Part shown: positions 27,429 to 38,972 of the stretch, piece by piece
Numbering within the stretch: the stretch's first letter is position 1
How the letters are laid out: every line of letters starts with the position of its first letter
DNA from: Brevundimonas sp.
Lineage (GTDB): Bacteria; Pseudomonadota; Alphaproteobacteria; Caulobacterales; Caulobacteraceae
NCBI RefSeq assembly: GCF_004210735.1
Contig: NZ_SDZL01000025.1
Coordinates: forward strand, 1 to 42,598
Length of the DNA: 42,598 nt
Reading direction: 5' to 3'
Made by a program: the position numbers and the translations under genes
The notes under the pieces: generated by a model
What the model saw: the letters and a program-made list of their open reading frames with translations, nothing else
Told to the model about the DNA's origin: nothing
The model's database searches: none

Positions 27429-29495
27429 TCAGAACCGGTAGGCGACGCCGACCCGCAGATTGCGACCCGGCAACGGCGCCAGATCCTTGAGGAAGGAGGC
27501 GTGCTCGCGCACCTCCTGGTCCGTCAGGTTGCGCAGGTCGGCGTACAGCATCAGGCCGGTCTCGCGCGACGGGCTCCAGCTGACGAAGGCGTCGGCCGTC
27601 GTATAGGCGTCGGTCGGCAGCTCCAGCGCGGCGATCCGGTCCTGTTCGGCGACGTGGCGCAGCTGCACCTTCACCGTCCAGGGGCCGACCTCGGCCACGG
27701 CGCGGCCGGTCAGCGACCACGGCGGGATGCGCGCGGGCGGCCCCAGGTCGGTGTCGCCGCGAACCACGTCATAGCCCAATTCCAGGTTCAGGCTGTCGGC
27801 CCCGTCTTCCCACGCTTTGTAGGCCAGCTCGGCCTCCAGTCCCTTGAAGGTCGCGTCGGTCTGGACATAGCGATAGACGTTCAGGCCGTCCTCTTCGTCG
27901 CCCGTCGGGACCAGGTCGATGAAGCCGTCATAGCGGGCGTGGAACAGGTGCAGGTCGCCGGTCCATCGGCCCTGTTCGACGTGCACAGTGCCCTCGATCG
28001 AGACGACCTTTTCGGACGACAGGTCGGCATTGCCGATCTCAAAGCCGCGCGTGGCGACGTGCGGTCCCTCGGCGAACAGTTCGGCCTCGGTCGGCGCGCG
28101 GCCGTTGCGCGAGATCGACAGGCCCAGGAACAGCGGATCGTTCGGCTTCCAGAACAGGCCCGCCGAGCCGGAAATATTGGTGAAGTCGCGCTGGCCGGCG
28201 ACGCTGTCCAGGTCGCGGTTGTCGACCCGCAGACCGCCCTCCATGCCCCAGTCGCCGCGGTCCAGCCGGTGCATCGTATAGGCGCCGATCTCGGTGATGT
28301 CGGTGCGTGGGACATAGGCCTCGTCGCCCTGGGCGTCGAACTTCTTGCTCAGGCCCTGCACGCCCCAGGCGCCGTCCCAGCCGTTACGGCGCGCCTGAAC
28401 CAGTTCGACCCGGCCCTCATAGCCTTCCGAGGTGAAGCGGGTGCCGACCTCGTCTCCCTCGAACTCGGTATGGGTGTAGTCGGCGTAACCGCCCGACGCC
28501 CGGACCTTGTCGAACGGGCCGGACGCGAACCGGTACTCGCCCCGCGCGTCCCAGCGGGTCTGCTCCAGGCCGATGGTGACGGCTTCCTCGTCATGGGCGT
28601 GATCGTCATCGTCGTGATCGTGATCGTGATCGTGGTCATGTTCGGGGGCGTGACCGGGCACGCCATAATCGCTGTCGGTGCGCTTGACCGACAGGCCGAC
28701 AAAGCCCCGGTCGCCGATGAAGGACACGCCCCCGCCATAGGCGTTCACGGTGACGAAGCTATTTTCCAGCGTCGTCGCGCCGCCGCCTTCCCAGTCCTCG
28801 CCCTCGGCCGCGACCTGGCGACGGGATTCGGCGGGAACGGGGATGTCATAGGCGTCCGCGTCGCGGTGCATGGCGTCCAGGCTGAAGACCAGCGGGCCCG
28901 TCGCGACCGACACGGCGCCGCCCAGACTGTAGCCGTCATCGACGCTGCTGGCCTGGGCCGACAGGCGGCCCTTCAGCCCGTTTTCGGGGCGCTCCTCGGC
29001 GATGCGATCGTCGATGACATTGACCACGCCGCCGATAGCCGACCCGCCAAAGGCAAGGGCCTGCGGGCCGCGCAACACTTCAATGCGCTTCGCCTCGCCC
29101 GGATCAGCGGCGACCTGGTGGTCGGGCGACAGGGCGCTGGCGTCGATCATGCCCAGTCCATTGGTCAGCACCTGCACTCGGGGGCCGGACAGACCGCGGA
29201 TCACCGGGCGGCTGGCGCCGGCCGAAAAGCTGGTCGACCGCACGCCGGGCATGCCGTTCAGCGCGTCCCCCAGGGTGGCGGCCGGTGCGGACAGCAGCGC
29301 CTGCTCGTCCAGCACGTCCACGGCGATGGTGCTGGCCCGCGCGCTGATCCCGAACGGCGCGCCGGTGACGATCACGTCGTCGAGTTGGGCGGTCGGCGCG
29401 GCGTTGCTCCTGTCCTGGGCGTTCGCGGCGGCGGCCAGCGCGCTCCAGCCGACAGCGGCGAGCAACAGGGAGCGACGGGCGAGGGAAGGGGACAT
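27429..29495 (-). CDS. TonB-dependent receptor with His-rich loop, probable zinc importer (ZnuD-like)
   Basis: This is a 688-residue outer membrane receptor. A signal peptide (about 1-26) leads to a plug domain (about 50-165: ATLGDALNGMPGVRSTSFS, RPVIRGLSGPRVQVL, LRGPQALAFGGSAIGGVVNV) and a 22-strand-type barrel ending in the aromatic NLRVGVAYRF. An apparent extracellular loop at about residues 282-304 carries eight His and many Asp, in the pattern seen in ZnuD-type zinc receptors. The gene is divergent from zur, and a palindromic Zur-like box (29527-29541) lies 32 bases before its start, so repression by Zur with zinc is expected. Zinc as substrate is inferred, not shown. Confidence 0.92.
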   Translation of the reverse strand: MSPSLARRSLLLAAVGWSALAAAANAQDRSNAAPTAQLDDVIVTGAPFGISARASTIAVDVLDEQALLSAPAATLGDALNGMPGVRSTSFSAGASRPVIRGLSGPRVQVLTNGLGMIDASALSPDHQVAADPGEAKRIEVLRGPQALAFGGSAIGGVVNVIDDRIAEERPENGLKGRLSAQASSVDDGYSLGGAVSVATGPLVFSLDAMHRDADAYDIPVPAESRRQVAAEGEDWEGGGATTLENSFVTVNAYGGGVSFIGDRGFVGLSVKRTDSDYGVPGHAPEHDHDHDHDHDDDDHAHDEEAVTIGLEQTRWDARGEYRFASGPFDKVRASGGYADYTHTEFEGDEVGTRFTSEGYEGRVELVQARRNGWDGAWGVQGLSKKFDAQGDEAYVPRTDITEIGAYTMHRLDRGDWGMEGGLRVDNRDLDSVAGQRDFTNISGSAGLFWKPNDPLFLGLSISRNGRAPTEAELFAEGPHVATRGFEIGNADLSSEKVVSIEGTVHVEQGRWTGDLHLFHARYDGFIDLVPTGDEEDGLNVYRYVQTDATFKGLEAELAYKAWEDGADSLNLELGYDVVRGDTDLGPPARIPPWSLTGRAVAEVGPWTVKVQLRHVAEQDRIAALELPTDAYTTADAFVSWSPSRETGLMLYADLRNLTDQEVREHASFLKDLAPLPGRNLRVGVAYRF

Positions 29496-29526
29496 GAGCG
29501 GTCTCGACGATACAGCGATACATGTC

Positions 29527-29541
29527 TGTTATGAGATAACA
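29527..29541. promoter_or_regulatory. Zur-like operator in the znuD-like / zur intergenic region
   Basis: A perfect inverted repeat TGTTAT, 3 bases (GAG), ATAACA lies in an AT-rich island 32 bases upstream of the TonB receptor start and 61 bases upstream of zur. Size and half-site resemble known Zur boxes, which are AT-rich palindromes with a TGTTA half. Confidence 0.75.
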
Positions 29542-29601
29542 TCACATGCCGTCAACCCGTCGTCGGTTGCGGCGGGCCGTCCGACCCATTAGCTGTGGGC
29601 C

Positions 29602-30096
29602 ATGGGCGACACCTGCTCCCACCACCATTCCGACGCCCGTCCCGATGCGGCGCAACTCGACCGGGCTCTGGTCGCGGCGGCCGACCGTTGCGTGGCCGAG
29701 GGCGAGCGCATGACGGCGCCGCGTCGCCGCGTGCTGGAACTGCTGCTGGCGGCAGGCGAACCGGTAAAGGCCTATGACCTGATCGCCCGCTTCGGCGCTG
29801 ACGGTCAGGCGGCCAAGCCGCCGACGGTGTATCGCGCGCTGGAGTTTCTGGAGCGCAAGGGGCTGGCCCACCGCATCGCCTCGATCAGCGCCTATGTCGC
29901 CTGCAGTGCAGGCGAGGCGGGCGATCGGGCCCATGCCGCCGCCTTCCTGATCTGCGACTGCTGCGGCGCGACCGAAGAGGTCGGCCCGTCCGGCGGCGAC
30001 GCCTTCGCCCGCGCGGCCGAGGCGGCGGGCTACGCCATCGAACGCACCACGATCGAGGGCCACGGCCGATGCCCGGCCTGCCGGGTCGCGGCCTGA
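29602..30096 (+). CDS. zur: Fur family zinc uptake regulator
   Basis: This is a 164-residue Fur-family repressor, assigned to Zur. The winged-helix part has MTAPRRRVLELLLAAGEPVK and PPTVYRALEFLERKGLAHR. Metal-site features are two CxxC pairs (residues 118-121, CDCC, and 157-160, CPAC) forming the structural zinc site and a His-rich N-terminus (TCSHHHSD). Zur rather than Fur is chosen because of the short dimerisation domain, the lack of a Fur-type HHDH motif, and the divergent His-rich TonB receptor. The gene overlaps the following hydrolase by one base (TGATG). Confidence 0.9.
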   Translation: MGDTCSHHHSDARPDAAQLDRALVAAADRCVAEGERMTAPRRRVLELLLAAGEPVKAYDLIARFGADGQAAKPPTVYRALEFLERKGLAHRIASISAYVACSAGEAGDRAHAAAFLICDCCGATEEVGPSGGDAFARAAEAAGYAIERTTIEGHGRCPACRVAA

Positions 30097-30986
30097 TGGA
30101 TGCGATCAGCCTGTCGCCGCCGCGTCGGCTGACCGTTCCGGTCGATAACCGCTGGGGCGCCGGCGAGATGGCGGTCATGGACTTCGGCGACGCCAGCCGC
30201 CCGGTCGATCTGGTCTTTGTCCACGCCAACGGGTTCAACGCCGCCACCTATCGCAGCCTGCTGCAGCCGCTGTCGGGCTCGCTGCGTATCTGGGCGCCGG
30301 ACCTGCGCGGGCATGGCCGGACGCGGTTGCCGACCCGGCTGGAAGGGCGACGCGGCTGGCGCGATCATCGCGACGACCTGATCGCCCTGCTGGCGGCGCT
30401 GGACGGACCGCCGGTGGTGCTGGCCGGTCATTCCATGGGCGCAACCTCAAGCCTGCTGGCGGCGGCCGAACGTCCGGCGCAGGTGTCGAAACTGATGCTG
30501 GTCGACCCGGTGATCTGGCCACGCGCGGCGGTGTTCGCCTTCAATCTGCCGTTCGCTGGCCTGCTGTCCGGGCGGATCCCGATCGTCCGGGGCGCGCTGC
30601 GCCGCCGGAACCGGTTCGAAAGCCGGCAGCAGGCGCTGAACGCCTATCGCGGACGCGGCGCGTTCAAGGGCTGGCCCGACATGATGCTGGCCGACTATCT
30701 GTCCGACGGCCTGATCGAAGGCGATGACGGCCTTGTCCTGACCTGTACGCCGGAATGGGAGGCGTCGAACTACGCCGCCCAGGCGCACGATCCGTGGCGG
30801 GCGATGGCGCGACTGGACCGGCCGGTGCGCATCCTGAAGGGCGAGAACGGCTCGACCTGCGCCGTGCGCGCGTCGCCGCGCGGCCTGCCGCATGTGACGG
30901 TCGAAACGATTGCGGACGGCACCCATTTCCTTCCCATGCTGCGTCCGGACGTGGTGCGCGACGCCCTGCTGGACGCCGCCGTCTGA
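30096..30986 (+). CDS. Alpha/beta hydrolase
   Basis: This is a 296-residue alpha/beta hydrolase of unknown substrate. Landmarks are the oxyanion-hole region VFVHANGFNAATYRSL, then PDLRGHGRTRLP, the nucleophile elbow AGHSMGATS, and the late histidine in DGTHFLPML. The acid residue is probably the Asp in LVDPVIWP or nearby. It starts at 30096, sharing one base with the zur stop, so translation is coupled; whether it belongs to the zinc response is unclear. An ATG nine codons upstream lies inside zur and is less likely. Confidence 0.88.
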   Translation: MDAISLSPPRRLTVPVDNRWGAGEMAVMDFGDASRPVDLVFVHANGFNAATYRSLLQPLSGSLRIWAPDLRGHGRTRLPTRLEGRRGWRDHRDDLIALLAALDGPPVVLAGHSMGATSSLLAAAERPAQVSKLMLVDPVIWPRAAVFAFNLPFAGLLSGRIPIVRGALRRRNRFESRQQALNAYRGRGAFKGWPDMMLADYLSDGLIEGDDGLVLTCTPEWEASNYAAQAHDPWRAMARLDRPVRILKGENGSTCAVRASPRGLPHVTVETIADGTHFLPMLRPDVVRDALLDAAV

Positions 30987-31075
30987 GTTTGCACACTGCT
31001 CTGGCGCGGCGACGGCCGGGGCGCTAAACCGCGCCCAACGACAAGAACGGAAATTCCAAGGGAAACGCTCAAGCC

Positions 31076-32578
31076 ATGCGTGACATTCGCCATTTCATCG
31101 ACGGCCAGGCGTTCGACGGCGCCTCGGGCCGGTTCGGCGACGTATTCAATCCCAACACGGGCGAGATTCAGGCCCGCGTCCAACTGGCCACGGTCAGCGA
31201 GATGGATCGCGCCGTCCAGGCCGCCCAGAACGCCTTTGACGGCTGGTCCTCGACCAATCCCCAGCGCCGCGCGCGGGTGATGTTCGAGTTCAAGCGGCTG
31301 GTCGAGGCGAGCATCAACGAACTGGCCGAACTGCTGTCGGCCGAACACGGCAAGGTCGTCGCCGATTCCAAGGGCGACATCCAGCGCGGTCTGGAAGTGG
31401 TCGAGTTCGCCTGCGGCATCCCGCATGCGCTGAAGGGCGAATACACCTGGGGCGCGGGTCCCGGCATCGACGTCTATTCGATGCGCCAGCCGCTGGGCGT
31501 GGTGGCGGGCATCACCCCGTTCAACTTCCCGGCCATGATCCCGATGTGGATGTTCGGCGTCGCCATCGCGGTCGGCAACACCTTCATCCTGAAGCCGTCG
31601 GAGCGTGATCCGTCCGTCCCGGTCCGTCTGGCCGAACTGATGATGGAAGCCGGCGCCCCCAAGGGCGTGCTGAACGTCGTGCACGGCGACAAGATGGCGG
31701 TCGACGCCATCCTGGAGCATCCGCTGGTCCATGCCGTCAGCTTCGTCGGCTCGTCCGACATCGCCCACTACGTCTATCAGAAGGGCGCCCAGAACCATAA
31801 GCGCGTCCAGGCCATGGGCGGCGCCAAGAACCACGGCATCGTCCTGCCCGACGCCGACATGGATCAGGTGATCAAGGACCTCTCGGGCGCGGCCTATGGC
31901 TCGGCCGGCGAGCGCTGCATGGCCCTGCCCGTCGTCGTGCCGGTGGGTCAGAAGACCGCCGACGAACTGCGCGAACGTATGGTCGCCGAAATCCCGACCA
32001 TGCGGGTCGGCGTCTCGACCGACGCGGGCGCCCACTATGGCCCCGTCGTCACGGCCCAGCACCGCGAGCGCGTCGCCGGCTGGATCGAAAAGGGCGTTCA
32101 GGAAGGCGCCGAACTGGTCGTCGATGGCCGCGATTTCAGCCTGCAGGGACACGAGAAGGGCTATTTCATCGGCCCGTCGCTGTTCGACCATGTGAAGCCG
32201 GAAATGTCCTCGTATCAGGAAGAGATCTTCGGCCCTGTGCTGCAGATCGTCCGCGCCGCCAGCTTCGAGGAGGCGCTGTCCCTGCCGTCGAAGCACCAGT
32301 ACGGCAACGGCGTCGCCATCTTCACCCAGAATGGCCGCGCGGCCCGAGATTTCGCCGCTCGGGTCAACGTCGGCATGGTCGGCATCAATGTGCCGATCCC
32401 GGTGCCGGTCGCCTATCACACCTTCGGCGGCTGGAAACGTTCGGCCTTCGGCGACATCAACCAGCACGGCATGGAGGGCGTCCGCTTCTGGACCAAGACC
32501 AAGACCGTCACCGCTCGCTGGCCCGACAGCGAGCTGGAGCACGCCGACTCCAGCTTCGTCATTCCGACTATGGGATAA
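31076..32578 (+). CDS. mmsA: CoA-acylating methylmalonate-semialdehyde dehydrogenase
   Basis: This is a 500-residue aldehyde dehydrogenase that converts methylmalonate semialdehyde and CoA to propionyl-CoA in valine and inositol breakdown. MmsA landmarks are the N-terminal IRHFIDGQAFDG, ERDPSVPVRLAELMMEAGAP, FVGSSDIAHYVYQKG, RVQAMGGAKNHGIVLPDAD, and the nucleophile Cys281 in AGERCMALPVVV. The general base Glu of ordinary aldehyde dehydrogenases is replaced by the NHGIVL region, which is the CoA-acylating subfamily signature. The gene stands alone, with 89 bases before it and 99 after. A SD-like AAGGGAAACG precedes the ATG. Confidence 0.95.
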   Translation: MRDIRHFIDGQAFDGASGRFGDVFNPNTGEIQARVQLATVSEMDRAVQAAQNAFDGWSSTNPQRRARVMFEFKRLVEASINELAELLSAEHGKVVADSKGDIQRGLEVVEFACGIPHALKGEYTWGAGPGIDVYSMRQPLGVVAGITPFNFPAMIPMWMFGVAIAVGNTFILKPSERDPSVPVRLAELMMEAGAPKGVLNVVHGDKMAVDAILEHPLVHAVSFVGSSDIAHYVYQKGAQNHKRVQAMGGAKNHGIVLPDADMDQVIKDLSGAAYGSAGERCMALPVVVPVGQKTADELRERMVAEIPTMRVGVSTDAGAHYGPVVTAQHRERVAGWIEKGVQEGAELVVDGRDFSLQGHEKGYFIGPSLFDHVKPEMSSYQEEIFGPVLQIVRAASFEEALSLPSKHQYGNGVAIFTQNGRAARDFAARVNVGMVGINVPIPVPVAYHTFGGWKRSAFGDINQHGMEGVRFWTKTKTVTARWPDSELEHADSSFVIPTMG

Positions 32579-32631
32579 TCGCTGCGGCGATCGGCTCCGG
32601 CTTACGGTTTCGCGAACGACGCTTTTTGATG

Positions 32632-32646
32632 TTAAGCGTTAACCAT
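32632..32646 (+). promoter_or_regulatory. CtrA-like half-sites upstream of the gene at 32678
   Basis: TTAA (32632), three bases, then TTAACCAT (32639-32646) resembles the CtrA recognition half-site TTAACCAT seen in Caulobacterales, though spacing is 3 and not the usual 7 bases. It lies 32 bases before the ATG. No activity can be inferred beyond the resemblance. Confidence 0.35.
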
Positions 32647-32677
32647 TGCGAACAGCGAAGCTGGAGCGGTCCGCCTG

Positions 32678-33592
32678 ATGCGTCGGTTCTTCATCTGGTC
32701 GGCCCTGGCGGCCCTGATTGGCCTGCTGCTGGCAGGCGGAGGCTACTGGGCCTACTGGACCTTCTACGCGCGCTTCCAGCCCGTGACAGTCAGCCGTGAC
32801 GCGGCCGAGATCCAGCGTTTGCTGGACGCCTCCGCCTGGGTCGGCGCAGGCGGGGGCGCAGAGCCGGTCTGGCTGATCGGCTATCGCGACAGCGCACCCC
32901 TGCAACGCTACGAGGTCGAGGAAGGCCCCAAGCTGCGGGCGGCAGGCGCGGACCTGCGTATCATCGTCTTCGCCCGACCGGATCAGGATGGGATCAAGGT
33001 ATCGACCGCCGCCGAGCGCGCGACCGTGGCCGAGCTGTGGATCACCCGCGACTGGGAACTGTACCAGCGCTGGACCGCCACGCCGGGCCGCAACTGGACG
33101 GCGGCGGGCCTGCCGTCGGCCGACGGCGACCTGACCCGGGCCTCGGTCGTCGCGGCGGGGCGCGAGTTCGCCCGGCGCCTGTCGGGGCATCTGCGTAAAT
33201 CGGGGGTGCGGCGGGCCTATCCGCTGATCCTGTGGCGCGACCGCGAAGGTTATTTGAAAGCCTGCGCCTGCGACGACGCCCGGTCCTGGGCCTTTATCCG
33301 CGACGATCTGGGTGCGCCCGATCAGGTTGGCGGGGTTGAGCCGGGCGCGCCGCCGCCGCTGGACTATCCGCTGGACGGCACGGCGCCGGAAGGTCCGCCC
33401 GCCCTGGCCTATCCCGCCTTGCCGCCGTTGCCTGGTGACGCGGCGCTGGCCGAGGGCGGACCTGTCGATACGGGCGGCCCGACCAGCGAAACGGTCCCAT
33501 CCGCAGCCGCACCGCGTCCGCGCCCGGTCACGCCCGCGACCCCGCGCGCCGCCCCGGCGCCCCAGCGTCAGGACGACACCACCTTCTATTGA
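32678..33592 (+). CDS. Membrane-anchored protein of unknown function
   Basis: This is a 304-residue protein that I do not recognise by name. One N-terminal transmembrane anchor lies at about residues 5-27 (FIWSALAALIGLLLAGGGYW). A globular part at about 35-200 follows (EIQRLLDASAWVGAG, VWLIGYRDSAPLQRYEVEEG, LRIIVFARPDQDGIKVSTAA, AELWITRDWELYQRW). A CACDD cysteine pair lies near residue 193, then a Pro/Ala-rich disordered tail (about 225-304). It resembles a conserved hypothetical of Caulobacterales but I cannot name the family. Upstream are TTAA-type motifs at 32632-32646. It converges on the aminotransferase-like gene with 6 bases between the stops. Confidence 0.75.
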   Translation: MRRFFIWSALAALIGLLLAGGGYWAYWTFYARFQPVTVSRDAAEIQRLLDASAWVGAGGGAEPVWLIGYRDSAPLQRYEVEEGPKLRAAGADLRIIVFARPDQDGIKVSTAAERATVAELWITRDWELYQRWTATPGRNWTAAGLPSADGDLTRASVVAAGREFARRLSGHLRKSGVRRAYPLILWRDREGYLKACACDDARSWAFIRDDLGAPDQVGGVEPGAPPPLDYPLDGTAPEGPPALAYPALPPLPGDAALAEGGPVDTGGPTSETVPSAAAPRPRPVTPATPRAAPAPQRQDDTTFY

Positions 33593-33598
33593 AGGTCG

Positions 33599-34762
33599 TT
33601 ACAGCGCCTCGCGGCAGACGGCGATCAGCCGGTCCACGTCGGCCTCGTCCTGATACAGGCTGAAGCCAAAGCGGATCACGTCGTCGCGCACGTCGGTGAC
33701 GATGTTCGCCGCCTGAAGACGCGCCTTCCAGTCCGGCGCCCGGTCGTCCCGGAAGGCCAGGAAGCGCGCGCGAGGCGCGTCGCCCTCCACCGGGTTCAGC
33801 AGGGTCGCCTGGCCCAGAACGCTGGCCTCACCCGCCGCGACGTCGTCGGCGAAGCGCGCCTGAAGGCTGCGCGCCTGATCGGCGATGACGGGGGTGGTCA
33901 GGCCGTTGTCGTCCAGCATCCGGCGCACGGCGTTGAAGCGGTACAGGGCGCTGGCGTCGAAGGTCGCGCCCCAGAACCGGCCGCCGTCGGTGCGGTACTG
34001 GACCCCGCCGGGCGGGCCCTCCAGATCGCCGAACTCGGCGAACCAGCCGGTGATGACCGGCCGGGGGCAGAAGCCGGGCGGGCTGTGCAGGAAGCAGGCC
34101 CCTTCGCCCGCCATGGCGTATTTGTAGCCGCCCGCCAGATAGAAGACCTTGTCCGCCACGGCGTTCAGGTCGGTCGGCGTGGCCATGAAGCCGTGATAGC
34201 CGTCGATGACCACCCACGGTCCGGCCGGATCGGCCACGGCCGCCAGTTCCTCGATACGGTCGAACGTCTGGCCGGTGCGGAAGAAGACCTGGCTGACCAG
34301 GATCAGGTCATGGCCGCCCCGCCGGGCCGCCTCCAGAAACCGGTCGGCGAAGGTGTCGAACGGCGCCAGCGGCACGCGCTCGACCGTGGCCACGCCGGCC
34401 TCTTCCCAGCGCTCGCTCTGACGCCGGAACGAGTGGAACTCGCCGTCGGTGGACAGGATGCGGGCGGGGCGTCGCTCGATCCCCGAGACGATGCGCAGAA
34501 GCAGGTCATGGGTATTGGGCGCGAAGACGATGCTGTCGGGCGACGGCAGGTTCAGTTCGCGCGCGATGTGGGCCTGGGCCTGGGGCACGACCTCGCCGAA
34601 GATCAGGTCCCATTTGCGGTCGGCATGCAGATTCGCCTCGGTCCAGGCCTGCATCTGGCCGTCGAACGAGGCGTCGGGCCACAGGTGATGGCTGTGCGCG
34701 GCGAAATGCAGCCGCCCGGGCGCGGCGGACAGGGCGCGGGAGAAGAGGGGCTTGTGGCTCAT
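33599..34762 (-). CDS. Aminotransferase class V-fold PLP enzyme (kynureninase-like)
   Basis: This is a 387-residue pyridoxal-phosphate enzyme of fold type I, class V. The N-terminus LHFAAHSHHLWPDASFDGQM and the segments IVFAPNTHDLLLRI, VVIDGYHGFMA and LAGGYKYAMAGEGACFLH fit a kynureninase-like subgroup. The PLP lysine is in GGYKYAM and the ring-binding Asp in VIDGYHG. The substrate is unknown, since the rest of a kynurenine pathway is not in the window. It lies downstream of secA on the same strand, separated by a terminator and about 130 bases. Confidence 0.85.
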   Translation of the reverse strand: MSHKPLFSRALSAAPGRLHFAAHSHHLWPDASFDGQMQAWTEANLHADRKWDLIFGEVVPQAQAHIARELNLPSPDSIVFAPNTHDLLLRIVSGIERRPARILSTDGEFHSFRRQSERWEEAGVATVERVPLAPFDTFADRFLEAARRGGHDLILVSQVFFRTGQTFDRIEELAAVADPAGPWVVIDGYHGFMATPTDLNAVADKVFYLAGGYKYAMAGEGACFLHSPPGFCPRPVITGWFAEFGDLEGPPGGVQYRTDGGRFWGATFDASALYRFNAVRRMLDDNGLTTPVIADQARSLQARFADDVAAGEASVLGQATLLNPVEGDAPRARFLAFRDDRAPDWKARLQAANIVTDVRDDVIRFGFSLYQDEADVDRLIAVCREAL

Positions 34763-34800
34763 GTCCGGTCGCTAACCCGGATCGCCCCTCGCCCCAACAG

Positions 34801-34833
34801 AAAAGAGGCGGACCCGTCGCCGGACCCGCCCCT
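34801..34833 (-). terminator. Probable intrinsic terminator downstream of secA
   Basis: On the minus strand, GGCGGGTCCG, loop GCGA, CGGGTCCGCC forms a 10-bp stem with two G-U pairs, followed by TCTTTT. It is 63 bases after the secA stop. A second GC-rich palindrome (CCGCGCG at 34851, CGCGCGG at 34875) lies between. Confidence 0.65.
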
Positions 34834-34895
34834 CAACCTCTCATCAGTCACCGCGCGCTCAAGCAGCGAGCCGCCGCGCGGCGAGCGATAGCGCC

Positions 34896-37739
<2,844 letters not shown>

Positions 37740-38036
37740 GGAGTATCCGGTAAGACGGTCGAGCGATCTGACGCTCTGGACGGGTCCCGAGAGGGGCGAT
37801 GAAACGGCGCCGGGACGAGGGGCGAACCGACGGACGGCCCCGCTGCCGACGACGGGCGCGCGCAAGGGCCGCGCAACGGTCGAAAATCCCTCGACTTGGG
37901 CGCAGGCGGGACTTAAGCACCGGCCTTATCCCTGTCAACGCGAGGGGCTTTGGAACGGGCCGCGTCAAGGGGCCGGAAAGCCGCTGCGGGGGCTGTTTCG
38001 AGGCCGCTGTTCCAAGGCTGGAAGGACCGAGCGCCC

Positions 38037-38972
38037 ATGCCGCTTTCGCGCCATTACCTGATCCCGGCCCTGCTGGCCGCCCTGCTGACGGTTGCGGCCT
38101 GTTCGCGCGGCGGCGGCGATGACCGCGCGCCCGAGCCCGGTGACCGCGCCGTGGCGCGCGTTCAGGAGCGGACCATCTGGGCCTCGGACGTCAAGCGCGA
38201 GGCGGTGGCGCAGGGGCTGGTGGGCGAGGGCGAGCCGCTGGATGTGACCTCGGACCTGTTCCGCCGGGTGCTGGACGAGGTGGTCGACCAGAAGCTGCTG
38301 GCCGCCGAGGCCGAGAAGCGCGGGCTGGACAATTCCTCGCTGGCCCAGCGCCGGCTGGAGGCGACGCGCGAGCGCATCCTGGGCGACATGCTGGTCGAGA
38401 ACGTCGTCAACGGCCAGATTTCCGACGCCGCTGTGCAGCGCCTCTATCAGGAGCAGCTGCGCCTGGCCCGCACGTCGGAGGAGATCCGCGTCCGCCTGAT
38501 CCTGTCGCGGACAAAGGCCGAGGCTGACGCTGTTATCGGCATCCTGGGCCAGGGCGCGGCCTTCGAGGCCGTGGCGATGGAGCGGTCGATCGATGACGCC
38601 ACACGGTTTTCCGGCGGCGACCTGGGCTATTCGACGCTGGACGTGATGCCGCAGGCCTATGCCGCCGCCCTGCGCAACGCCGCGGCGGGCGCGACGGTCG
38701 GACCGTTCCAGACCGAGGGCGGCTGGGCCGTGCTGCGGGTCGAGGACCGGCGCAAGGAGACGCCGCCGACGCTGGAGCAGGCGCGGCCCCAGATCGTGCG
38801 CTACCTGACCTATGAGGGCGTGCGCCAGCTGCTGGAGCAGTTGCGCGGCAAGGCCAAGGTCGATGTCCTGCTGTCGCGCGAGGCCGGCGCCCCGCAGGAG
38901 CCCGCCTCCGCGCCCGCTGCTCCCGCGGCTACGCCCGCCCCGTCCTCCTCCCCGGAACCTGTCACATCATGA
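38037..38972 (+). CDS. Lipoprotein peptidyl-prolyl isomerase (PpiC/parvulin type)
   Basis: This is a 311-residue periplasmic foldase. The signal peptide ends in a lipobox TVAAC (Cys22). The SurA-like N-terminal helical region follows (LFRRVLDEVVDQKLLAAEA), then a parvulin domain (about 175-265: IRVRLILSRTKAEADAVIGI, FSGGDLGYSTLDVMP, VGPFQTEGGWAVLRVEDRR). A short Pro/Ala-rich tail follows. The start at 38037 has AAGGA upstream and begins the signal peptide; upstream in-frame ATG codons do not. The stop overlaps the argJ start by four bases (ATGA). A role in outer membrane protein folding is inferred; the position beside secA fits. Confidence 0.9.
   Translation: MPLSRHYLIPALLAALLTVAACSRGGGDDRAPEPGDRAVARVQERTIWASDVKREAVAQGLVGEGEPLDVTSDLFRRVLDEVVDQKLLAAEAEKRGLDNSSLAQRRLEATRERILGDMLVENVVNGQISDAAVQRLYQEQLRLARTSEEIRVRLILSRTKAEADAVIGILGQGAAFEAVAMERSIDDATRFSGGDLGYSTLDVMPQAYAAALRNAAAGATVGPFQTEGGWAVLRVEDRRKETPPTLEQARPQIVRYLTYEGVRQLLEQLRGKAKVDVLLSREAGAPQEPASAPAAPAATPAPSSSPEPVTS

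Noticed and set aside
27381..29534. 717-codon open frame opposite the TonB receptor
   Set aside because: Exact shadow of a receptor with clear plug and barrel; no domain in the antisense translation.
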